DNA from: Actinomycetes bacterium
Lineage (GTDB): Bacteria; Actinomycetota; Coriobacteriia; Anaerosomatales; Anaerosomataceae
Assembly: GCA_021373175.1 (NCBI GenBank)
Contig: JAJFTE010000067.1
Location: forward strand, 1 to 45,065
Reading direction: 5' to 3'
DNA: 45,065 bases
The first letter of the stretch is position 1, and every line of letters begins with the position of its first letter. A program made the translations under genes and the position numbers. Below are positions 17,898-24,970 of the stretch, piece after piece. Below the pieces are notes generated by a model. The model was given only the letters and a program-made list of their open reading frames with translations, made no database searches and was not told the origin of the DNA.

Positions 17898-18839
17898 ATG
17901 CCGACAGCGGGGCAGATCGCGGATCTCCTGGGCGGCGAAATCGAAGCGCTTGCAGCGGGCTGGCGCGAGCGTGAGATCGTCGCACCCGCCGCACTCGCCG
18001 AAGCGTCCGAGGGCACGATCGCTTTCCTTAAAGCGCCAGGGGCCCACGTTATGGAACGGCTCCGCGAAGCCGGGCCGTCGATGCTTATCGTCCCAATCGC
18101 CGCCGAGCTGGACCTCCAAGCGCTTCGACTCCGCGGCGTCGAGTGCGTGGCGCGTGTCAAGAACCCGCGGTTGGCGTTCGCCCAAGCTGTTTCGGCCTTC
18201 TTTCCGCGTACCGTTGTAAGCGGCGTGCACCCTTCGGCTGTCGTGTCCCCAGAGGCAACCATCGGCGAGCGTGTATCGATCGGAGCGCTCGCGTACATCG
18301 GCGCCGCGGTTATCGGCGACGATAGCGAGATTGGGCCAGGTGTTTGCATCTACGATGGCGTGGTTATCGGGAAGCGCGTGCATGTGTTCTCAAACGCGGT
18401 TGTTGGTGCGGACGGGTTCGGTTACGAACGAGACGACCAGGGCGAGCCGGTCAAGTTCCCTCAGCTGGGCGGCGTCGTCATCGAAGACGACGTCGAGATA
18501 GGCGCAGGCAGCTGTGTCGATCGGGGCGCCCTTTCGGACACCCATGTTCGGCGCAACGCGAAGATCGACAACATGGTCCATGTCGCTCACAACGTTGTCG
18601 TCGGAGAAGGAAGCCTTGTAGCGGCGAACGCGGTGATCGCGGGAAGCACCGTCCTCGGTCCTCGTGTGTGGGTCGGTCCTTCGGCGTGCATCTCCAACGG
18701 TCTTGTCATTGGAGCGGGAGCGTCGGTCAGCCTCGGCGCGGTTGTGACGCGCGATGTGCCAGAAGGCGGCCATGTGACCGGCAATTTCGCCATCGACCAT
18801 GCTCGGTTCATGAGAAACCTTCACACGCAGAATGACTAG
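17898..18839 (+). CDS. LpxD-type UDP-sugar N-acyltransferase
   Basis: It resembles LpxD, which moves a 3-hydroxyacyl chain from ACP onto the 2-amino group of UDP-3-O-acyl-glucosamine. The 313-residue protein has the LpxD N-terminal uridine-binding domain (about 1-100), the beta-helix of hexapeptides (about 108-285) and the C-terminal helix ending DHARFMRNL. GADGFGYE, VVIEDDVEIGAG and VDRGALSDT are LpxD motifs. The catalytic histidine position is His231 in VHVAHNVVVG. The gene has GGAGCAGGC before its ATG. Lipid A is not expected in this kind of organism and no lpxA, lpxB or lpxC is seen here. The substrate is more likely a polysaccharide precursor deacetylated by the neighbour. Specificity is inferred. 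Confidence 0.85.
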   Translation: MPTAGQIADLLGGEIEALAAGWREREIVAPAALAEASEGTIAFLKAPGAHVMERLREAGPSMLIVPIAAELDLQALRLRGVECVARVKNPRLAFAQAVSAFFPRTVVSGVHPSAVVSPEATIGERVSIGALAYIGAAVIGDDSEIGPGVCIYDGVVIGKRVHVFSNAVVGADGFGYERDDQGEPVKFPQLGGVVIEDDVEIGAGSCVDRGALSDTHVRRNAKIDNMVHVAHNVVVGEGSLVAANAVIAGSTVLGPRVWVGPSACISNGLVIGAGASVSLGAVVTRDVPEGGHVTGNFAIDHARFMRNLHTQND

Positions 18840-18888
18840 TCACGTTACGGCGACGTTTCGTTGCCGCGTGCGTGCGTGAATTCGTCAG

Positions 18889-18894
18889 TATACT
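18889..18894 (+). promoter_or_regulatory. -10 element next to a leaderless start
   Basis: TATACT ends 8 bp before the ATG at 18903, predicting a leader of only about 2 nt. No Shine-Dalgarno or good -35 box is present. The sequence from this box through ATGCAT matches the one at 22581 in 18 of 20 bases. Confidence 0.45.
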
Positions 18895-18902
18895 GTGTAG
18901 TT

Positions 18903-20240
18903 ATGCATCCAGCTCGCACTCGCCGCCTTCTGTTCATCGCGCATGAGTTCCCGCCCTCGGCAGGGGGCGGCGTTCAGCGCTTGACCAAGTTCGCGCGGTA
19001 TCTGAGCGAACTCGGCTGGCAGGTCCAAGTCCTTTCGGCAACGCCGATCCCGGGTCGCCCGCGAGACGAGACGCTCCTCGGTCAGGTGGCTGACGTGCCG
19101 GTCTTCAGGCGGCCAGCCCGTCATGTGGCCGCCACCATCGCTGGCCTGCTTCGGCCGCTCAAGAGCCTGAAACGCGCGGCGAAAGGCGTCACCGCCGTGG
19201 GCGCTTCCAGCAGTACCCTCGGTGGCTCGGGGGGCCGGGGTCCGCTCAGTGGAAGGATAGCTCGCTGGTTGGCCGTTCCCGACGACGCCGTGCTGTGGGC
19301 TCGGGACATTCCTGACGTCGCGGCGCGCCTCCACGCCGAGGCGCCATTCTCGGCGATTCTCGCATCTGGTCCACCGTATTCCGCCCTCGTTGGCGCTGTT
19401 CGCGCCGGTCAGCGTCTAGGCGTGCCCGTCGTAGCGGACCTGCGAGATCCGTGGAGCGGCAACCTTAATGTGCGGTGGCCTACCCGGTGGCATCAGCGTC
19501 GATTCCGTGCTCTCGAGCGCGAGGTCATGCAGCATGCCGCGGCGGTGACCGCCGTATCCGACGTCATCGCGATCGAAGCGCGCGAGTATGGCGCGAGGCG
19601 CGTTGAGGTGATTCCAAACGGGTTCGACTCCGCAGACATGCCAGCATGGACGGCCGAGAAGTCGGCTCCGTTGAGGATCGCCTTCCTCGGGCAGTTCAGC
19701 CCCGGAGTCGCGGATCCAGCGGGGTTCTTCGCGGGGTTCGCAGCGGCTCGAGAGCGCGAGCCGCTGCTTCGTGATGCTCGCGTGGACATCATCGGTCCGA
19801 TCGCGCCGTGGGCGTGCGATGCCGCGCACCGCGCCGGGCTCGGCGACAGCGTTGTCTTTCACGGATTCAAGCCGTACCGGGAAGCGCTTCAGATGGTGAG
19901 CACAGCCGACGCCGGGCTCATCGTGCTGGCAGCTGTGCCCGGCTCAGAGGGCGTGTACTCGGGAAAGCTGTTCGACTACATCGGGATCGGGATTCCCGTG
20001 CTGCTGTACGGACCGCCCGAGGGCGCAGCTGCCGCCGTAGTCACTGCCAGCGAATGCGGCGTCGTCGTACCATACGGAAATCCCGCAGCCGTTGACGCCG
20101 CACTCGTTGAGATGGCTCGGGCGAAGGCGTCGGATGAGCCGCTGTGCCACCCGTCGGACGAGGTGCGCTCGAGGTACGACCGGCGTGAGCAGGTGCGCGT
20201 CTTGTCTGGGATCATCGAGGAAGCGATCGCCACGGGCTGA
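18903..20240 (+). CDS. Glycosyltransferase family 4 protein
   Basis: A 445-residue GT4 enzyme. It has FIAHEFPPSAGGGVQRLTKF at the N-terminus, VADLRDPWSGN in the acceptor region and PNGFDSADM before the donor domain. The donor part contains IAFLGQFSPG and YSGKLFDYIGIGIPVLLYG. The start is the ATG at 18903 directly after a TATACT box. The frame could open at 18861 but would then span the promoter. Residues about 85-120 form a low-complexity linker rich in Gly, Ser and Ala. It is followed by the thiolase gene. Donor and acceptor are unknown. Confidence 0.87.
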   Translation: MHPARTRRLLFIAHEFPPSAGGGVQRLTKFARYLSELGWQVQVLSATPIPGRPRDETLLGQVADVPVFRRPARHVAATIAGLLRPLKSLKRAAKGVTAVGASSSTLGGSGGRGPLSGRIARWLAVPDDAVLWARDIPDVAARLHAEAPFSAILASGPPYSALVGAVRAGQRLGVPVVADLRDPWSGNLNVRWPTRWHQRRFRALEREVMQHAAAVTAVSDVIAIEAREYGARRVEVIPNGFDSADMPAWTAEKSAPLRIAFLGQFSPGVADPAGFFAGFAAAREREPLLRDARVDIIGPIAPWACDAAHRAGLGDSVVFHGFKPYREALQMVSTADAGLIVLAAVPGSEGVYSGKLFDYIGIGIPVLLYGPPEGAAAAVVTASECGVVVPYGNPAAVDAALVEMARAKASDEPLCHPSDEVRSRYDRREQVRVLSGIIEEAIATG

Positions 20241-20269
20241 TCGGTCAGCCCGTGCTTGGGAAGGAGTGC

Positions 20270-21424
20270 GTGTTGCCTCAAGGATATGTGCTCGGCGTAG
20301 GGAAGACACGGTTCGGACCGACGTCGAAGAGTCTGCCCTCGCTCGCCCAGGAGGCGATCCTCGCCGCGCTGAAGGACGCCGGGCTCGAAATCGGCGACAT
20401 TGACGCGTTCATCGTTGCGAACTACCTTGGCGGGCCGAACGAGGGCCGCCTGCATCTGAACGCCGTTGTCGCTGGTCTGATGCCGGGACTCAATCTGCCC
20501 GGCTGGCGTGTCGAGGCCGCCTGTGCGTCGGGCGGCGTCGCAGTTCATCAAGCGCTGCTCGCGCTATCGCGGTATGAGCGGGTTCTTGTCGTCGGCGTGG
20601 AGCGCATGAGCGGCATCCCCGGCATGCAGCTCACAAGGAACATCGGCATGGCCGGCGATCTTGACCTCGACCAGTCTGCAGGGCTCAATTTCCCCGCAAG
20701 CTACGCGCTTGTCGCTCAACGCCACATGCAGGCGTATGGCACTACGACACGGGACCTTGAGCTTATCAGCCTCAAGAACCACGACAATGCGCGGCTGAAT
20801 CCGCTTGCCCACTTCTATCATAAGACGGTCACGCAGGCGGACATCGACGCCGGCGCTATGGTTGCCTCCCCGCTGCGCCTGTTCGATTGCTGTCCGGTCT
20901 CAGACGGCGCGGCTGCGGCGGTCCTCTCGGCAGAGCCCCGCGATCGCCGGAGCGTGCCGGTCCTGGGCAGCGCGCTTTCCACAGACGCCATTTCGCTCAG
21001 CCAGCGCAGCACGCATACCTCCTTTGCGGCAGCACGGACGGCCGCGTCAAACGCGTATCGCCAGGCGGGGGTGACCGCCCGGGATGTCGATTTCGCGGAA
21101 GTCCATGACTGCTTCACGATCGCTGAAGTCGTGGCGATGGAGGACCTTGCGCTGTGCGATCCCGGAGAGGCGACACGACTCATTCGGGAAGGCGTCACCG
21201 CGCGTGACGGTGAACTCCCTATCAACGCGAGTGGTGGCCTCAAAGCGGGCGGTCACGCGATTGGAGCGACGGGCGTCGGCCAGGTCTATGAGGTAGTGCA
21301 ACAGCTTCGCGGCGAGGCCGGCGGACGCCAGCTCGGCAAGGCACGCATCGGACTGACACATAACGTCGGCGGCGTTGGCGGCACCTGTGCCGTCCACATC
21401 ATGGGGAGGCCTGATGAGTCCTAG
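20270..21424 (+). CDS. Thiolase family protein (acetyl-CoA acetyltransferase-like)
   Basis: A thiolase of about 384 residues, of the SCP-x/archaeal acetoacetyl-CoA thiolase type. The nucleophile Cys84/85 is in EAACASGGVAVHQA. The catalytic histidine is in NASGGLKAGGHAIGATG, and the C-terminal HNVGGVGGTCAVHIMG completes the active site. The GTG at 20270 is annotated; the TTG at 20273 has better spacing to AAGGAG (20261-20266) and is equally possible. It overlaps the next gene by 11 bp. That gene carries a zinc-ribbon/OB domain like the DUF35 partner of archaeal thiolases, so the two proteins probably form a complex. Condensing two acetyl-CoA to acetoacetyl-CoA is the likely reaction. Confidence 0.86.
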   Translation: MLPQGYVLGVGKTRFGPTSKSLPSLAQEAILAALKDAGLEIGDIDAFIVANYLGGPNEGRLHLNAVVAGLMPGLNLPGWRVEAACASGGVAVHQALLALSRYERVLVVGVERMSGIPGMQLTRNIGMAGDLDLDQSAGLNFPASYALVAQRHMQAYGTTTRDLELISLKNHDNARLNPLAHFYHKTVTQADIDAGAMVASPLRLFDCCPVSDGAAAAVLSAEPRDRRSVPVLGSALSTDAISLSQRSTHTSFAAARTAASNAYRQAGVTARDVDFAEVHDCFTIAEVVAMEDLALCDPGEATRLIREGVTARDGELPINASGGLKAGGHAIGATGVGQVYEVVQQLRGEAGGRQLGKARIGLTHNVGGVGGTCAVHIMGRPDES

Positions 21425-22529
21425 AGTCTGCCCCTCGTGTGGAGCTCGTTACAGCTACGAGCTCGAACGCTGCACGTTCTGTGATACCGAGCTCGTGGAT
21501 ACCGAGTCCGAGTCAGGCGTGGTCCTCGCCGTCACCGAGGTATCGGTGCCATCGGTGGGCCATGAGGACACCCCGTACTGGTGCGCTCTGCTCGAAACGA
21601 ATGACGGCGGGACCCTGATCGTCAAACTCGGCCGGTCCGTCTTAGTCGGACAGCACGTGACCGTAGGTGTTCCCGATGAAGCCGAGCGGATCGTGGTCGG
21701 CGTTCTCGGGACCGGCCTCATGGGCAAGGGGCTCGTCGAGCTTCTTCTGAGCTGCGGATACGACGTTGTGTGGGTCGCACGCAGCCAGGCCAGCATGGAT
21801 ACAGCACGCGAGAAGCTGACGGAGCGCCTCAGCCGTGTGATGGATGAAGGCGAGCTGCTCGAGCGCTACCGCCGTCTCAACGCTGGTATCGACATGAGCG
21901 CACTTAGGCGCTGCGACCTCGTGATCGAGGCGATCGTCGAGGAGCTGGAGGCCAAGAAGTCATGGCTGCGCACCGCCGAGAAAGCCATGCGGTCAGACGC
22001 CGTTCTTGCGACCAACACGTCCGGGCTGCCGCTGGATGAGCTTGCCTGTGTCTTGGAGCGTCCAGAGCGTTTCGGCTGTCTACACTTCTTCAACCCGGCG
22101 ACGCGGATGCGGTTGGTCGAAGTATCTGTGCCAGACACCACGAGCGCGGCGACCCTCGAAAGGCTGGAGGCGTTCTCGCGGGCTCTTGGGAAGGTTCCCG
22201 TCACGGTGAGCTCGAGGCCTGCGTTCGTCGTCAATCGCGTGCTGATGCCGCTCATCAACGAAGCCGTACGTTCCCTCGAGGAGAAGGCCGCTCCCGCCGA
22301 GCAGATCGACGAAGCGATCCGGCTTGGCTTGAACCATCCGATGGGACCGCTTGAGCTTGCGGACCTCATCGGGATCGATGTCATCGTCGACATCATGGAC
22401 AACCTGGTCTCACGGACCCAGGACGCGAACTACGCGCCGCGACCGATGTTGCGACAGATGGTCGAGCAGGGCCATCTCGGCAGAAAGACCCGCCGGGGGT
22501 TCTACGACTACAGCGCACCCCGAGCCTGA
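21414..22529 (+). CDS. Zinc-ribbon/OB-fold (DUF35-like) domain fused to 3-hydroxybutyryl-CoA dehydrogenase
   Basis: A 371-residue fusion. Residues 1-30 form a zinc ribbon with CPSC (6-9) and CTFC (20-23). Residues about 30-90 look like a DUF35-type OB fold. From about residue 97, GVLGTGLMGKGLVELLL opens a 3-hydroxyacyl-CoA dehydrogenase. That part has TNTSGLPLDEL, the catalytic His in CLHFFNPATRMR, and the HBDH C-terminal domain VVNRVLMPLINEA and LGLNHPMGPLELADLIG. It should reduce acetoacetyl-CoA to 3-hydroxybutyryl-CoA (the S form in this family). The ATG at 21414 has GGGAGGCCTG upstream and overlaps the thiolase gene. The extra N-terminal module, not normal for HBDH, suggests docking to the thiolase for channelling. 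Confidence 0.85.
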   Translation: MSPRVCPSCGARYSYELERCTFCDTELVDTESESGVVLAVTEVSVPSVGHEDTPYWCALLETNDGGTLIVKLGRSVLVGQHVTVGVPDEAERIVVGVLGTGLMGKGLVELLLSCGYDVVWVARSQASMDTAREKLTERLSRVMDEGELLERYRRLNAGIDMSALRRCDLVIEAIVEELEAKKSWLRTAEKAMRSDAVLATNTSGLPLDELACVLERPERFGCLHFFNPATRMRLVEVSVPDTTSAATLERLEAFSRALGKVPVTVSSRPAFVVNRVLMPLINEAVRSLEEKAAPAEQIDEAIRLGLNHPMGPLELADLIGIDVIVDIMDNLVSRTQDANYAPRPMLRQMVEQGHLGRKTRRGFYDYSAPRA

Positions 22530-22580
22530 GACCGCGTGCCGAGGAGATGCCAACCGGGATGCAGCCGCAGCGCGGGCGGC

Positions 22581-22586
22581 TATACT
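22581..22586 (+). promoter_or_regulatory. -10 element upstream of the polymerase/ligase gene
   Basis: TATACT in the 216-bp gap 22530-22745. The predicted start is near 22593, giving a leader of about 150 nt that contains a bulged hairpin. The stretch from here to ATGCAT resembles the one at 18889 almost base for base. Confidence 0.45.
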
Positions 22587-22640
22587 GTTTAGCTATGCAT
22601 GATTCACATTCAGTCGTGTCCTTTCGAGCATCGTTGATCC

Positions 22641-22684
22641 AGCTACGTCCGTCCGTAATCGCGGACGGACTGTGGCACGTAGCT
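22641..22684 (+). repeat. Inverted repeat forming a bulged leader hairpin
   Basis: The left arm 22641-22655 pairs with 22662-22669 (CGGACGGA) and 22678-22684 (CGTAGCT), leaving an 8-base bulge (22670-22677) and a 6-base loop. All 15 left-arm bases are paired. It lies between the -10 box and the start of the polymerase/ligase gene, so it could act in RNA as a leader element or on DNA as an operator. Confidence 0.5.
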
Positions 22685-22745
22685 CAGGTTCGGCCTCTGG
22701 GTCGAACCGTCGGAGTCAATCCGGAGCTCACGCGCGTCGTGCGGG

Positions 22746-24137
22746 GTGCGCATGCCGACTGATCTCGCCGTCGTGCGCACGAGGATCTCCCCGGCCGTCT
22801 GGGTCGCGATCGCCGTTGGCGCCGGAGCGCTCGGAGGGCTTGCGGCCGCGCGACAGCTGCAGGTGCTCCTGATCGTCGGGATCGCCGGGATCGCGTTCGC
22901 CGCGGTGGCGTTCCGCCGCTTCGAGATAGGGCTCTTCGCGCTGCTACTGACGTTGCCGCTTGACATCTACGGGCGCATCATCTCCAATCCGATCCCGCTC
23001 ACCGCGTTCCAGGTGGTGCTCGCTGTCACGCTCGTCGCATGGGCGGTGCGGATCCTCACCGACGCGCAGCGCTGGTTGCGTCTCTCGGCGATGGATCTTG
23101 CCGTACTGGCGCTGGTGCTGGCGGCGTTCATCTCGGTCACGTTCTCCGCGGCACCGGGGGACACGCTCTACGCCGGGGTGCGCGTGGTCTTCCTGTGGCT
23201 GTTCATGTTGCTCGTGGAGAACGGCATTCGCGAGGAGAAGCAGCTCGATCGGTATTTCGGCGTGCTCATCGCGACGGCCGTGTTCTTCGGCCTGTTCGGC
23301 TTCGCGCAGCAGTACGTGCCCGGGTTTCATTTCGGGAGCACCCACCAGAATCTCTCGCCGGACGGCAGCGTGAACCTCTCGCGCGCCGCCGGGCTGTTCG
23401 AGGACCCGAACATGTTCGCCGGGTATCTCTCGGCGTGCTTCGCTGCCGCCTTCGCGTTCGCGGTGCACGCGAAGACGCGCAAGCGCATGCTCGTGCTCCT
23501 CGGGGCGACCGGCGTCATCGGCGTCGGTCTGGTCGTCACCTTCTCCCGCACGGGATGGGTTGGCGCGCTCGTCGGCGCGGTCGTGGTCGCACTCACAGCC
23601 CCGAAAGGCCGACGCGCACGCATCATCGGCGGTGGGCTCGCCCTGATGCTCGCGGTGATGCTGCTCGCGCCCGGGCAAGTCGCCGAACGTGCGGCTTCGA
23701 TCTTCGACACGCAGCGCGACCTCTCCAACATCACTCGATACGGGATGTATCTGTCGACCGTCAAGATGATCGAGCATGACTGGGTTTTTGGGACGGGTCT
23801 CGCCGCGTTCGAGCAGGTGTACCCTGATTACCGCCAGCCCGGCACGATCTTGAGCGTGCGCAAGCCGCATCAGCTCCCGATCGCGTTCTGGGCCGAGATG
23901 GGCGTCTTCGGTCTGGCGGCGGAAATCCTGCTCGTGGGCGCGCTGGTGGCTCTCTTCTGGCCCCGGCGAGGCAGACCGTGGACGGTCTTCGAGGCCGCTT
24001 CGCTTGCCGGCCTGCTGACGCTGCTCTCCGAGACGTTCTTCCAGTACTATCTGTATTTCGAGTATCTCTGGCTGTTTGTTGCGCTGTGTGTCGTCTCTTC
24101 GCGGCTCGCGCGCATGAGTTTGAAAGGTGCTGAGTGA
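22746..24137 (+). CDS. O-antigen ligase/Wzy polymerase family membrane protein
   Basis: A 463-residue integral membrane protein with about 11-12 hydrophobic helices. It has the O-antigen ligase/Wzy pattern: a paired-helix N-terminal half, then GLFEDPNMFAGYL, FSRTGWVGALVGA and a large outer loop near YPDYRQPG ending HQLPIAFWAEMGVFGL. It should polymerise repeat units or ligate chains on the outer face of the membrane. The start is GTG 22746 or ATG 22752, neither with a clear Shine-Dalgarno sequence, and a 55-codon frame from 22595 overlaps it. It overlaps the Wzz-like gene region at its 3' end. Polymerase versus ligase cannot be decided from sequence. Confidence 0.85.
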   Translation: MRMPTDLAVVRTRISPAVWVAIAVGAGALGGLAAARQLQVLLIVGIAGIAFAAVAFRRFEIGLFALLLTLPLDIYGRIISNPIPLTAFQVVLAVTLVAWAVRILTDAQRWLRLSAMDLAVLALVLAAFISVTFSAAPGDTLYAGVRVVFLWLFMLLVENGIREEKQLDRYFGVLIATAVFFGLFGFAQQYVPGFHFGSTHQNLSPDGSVNLSRAAGLFEDPNMFAGYLSACFAAAFAFAVHAKTRKRMLVLLGATGVIGVGLVVTFSRTGWVGALVGAVVVALTAPKGRRARIIGGGLALMLAVMLLAPGQVAERAASIFDTQRDLSNITRYGMYLSTVKMIEHDWVFGTGLAAFEQVYPDYRQPGTILSVRKPHQLPIAFWAEMGVFGLAAEILLVGALVALFWPRRGRPWTVFEAASLAGLLTLLSETFFQYYLYFEYLWLFVALCVVSSRLARMSLKGAE

Positions 24138-24138
24138 C

Positions 24139-24873
24139 GTGACAGAACAGCTTTCCTTCGGGCGGGTACTCGCGGTCCTCCGCCAACAGTGGTGGCTCAT
24201 CGTCACCGTGGTGGCGGTAGCGGCTGGCACCGGGTACCTGGCCTCGCTGAAGACGACCGACGTCTACACCGGGGTGGCGAATATCAAGATCGATACAGCG
24301 CCCTCGGCCCGGTATCGCGGCATGCCGCTTGCCGATGACCTGGTGAAGGCGATCTCGGATGCCGAGATCCGCGCTGCGGTCGCAAAATCTCTCGGTGTCG
24401 ATGAGGCGACCGTTGCGGCCACTCTCGGTGCGGCGGCATCCGGTAACCCGCTCACTCGGATCCGCGTGACCTACGCGGCAGGCACGAAGGACGCGGCCGA
24501 GGCGGGCGCACGCGCGGGGGCCGAGCAGCTGATCGCGGTCGTCGAGACGTCGATGGCCAAAGAAGTCGCCATCCGGGAAGCGCAGATCGCGGCTTCCGAG
24601 AAGGCGGTCGCGGCGATTGACGCCGTTTCGAAGTCCCAGCCGCTCACCTCGGAGGCCGCGTTCGAGCGCTGGAGCATCGAGATGCAGCTGCTGGATTACA
24701 AGAACACGCTCGAGGGCGTGCGGGGCGTGTACACGTACGACGGCTCGGCATCGTCGAGCGTCAGCCTCGCATCGAGCGCGAGGAAGAAGAACGCGCTCGG
24801 CGGCGCCGTGGTTGGGCTGGCGCTCGGGATCCTGCTTGCGGGAGCACGCGAAGCGGTGCGCCCGCGGGCGTAG
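24139..24873 (+). CDS. Wzz-like polysaccharide chain-length/co-polymerase protein
   Basis: A 244-residue protein with two membrane helices, at about residues 19-37 and 213-232, and an outside domain between them rich in Ala-containing helices. This is the Wzz/PCP layout. YTGVANIKIDTAP after helix 1 is the usual first strand region. The fold lacks the long coiled segment of larger PCP proteins and has no fused tyrosine kinase, so it is a short form. The start is GTG 24139; GTG 24127, inside the upstream gene, is an alternative. It follows the Wzy-type gene immediately and should set polymer length. The call is moderate because the family is weakly conserved. Confidence 0.75.
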   Translation: MTEQLSFGRVLAVLRQQWWLIVTVVAVAAGTGYLASLKTTDVYTGVANIKIDTAPSARYRGMPLADDLVKAISDAEIRAAVAKSLGVDEATVAATLGAAASGNPLTRIRVTYAAGTKDAAEAGARAGAEQLIAVVETSMAKEVAIREAQIAASEKAVAAIDAVSKSQPLTSEAAFERWSIEMQLLDYKNTLEGVRGVYTYDGSASSSVSLASSARKKNALGGAVVGLALGILLAGAREAVRPRA

Positions 24874-24921
24874 CGGGCAACGCCTTGGTGCCGTCTGACA
24901 GGCTCGGCTCCCCGACGGTGG

Positions 24922-24927
24922 TATACT
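24922..24927 (+). promoter_or_regulatory. -10 element for the SpoIID/CWB2 gene
   Basis: TATACT lies 43 bp before the GTG start at 24971. The -35 region is poor: CTGACA at 24895-24900 is 21 bp away. The 97-bp gap otherwise holds the CGGAGG ribosome-binding site. Confidence 0.4.
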
Positions 24928-24970
24928 GCGATACTGGATGTAGCAGCCGAATCACAACGGAGGTCCTTCC

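Noticed and set aside
22595-22762. 55-codon ORF starting at a TATACT-linked ATG
   Set aside because: Codon third positions are not GC-rich like the real genes here and the frame runs through a hairpin. It is kept only as a possibility in the leader finding.
22944-24230. 428-codon open frame on the reverse strand
   Set aside because: It is opposite the Wzy/ligase gene, has a low-complexity charged composition, and the forward strand has clear membrane-protein features.
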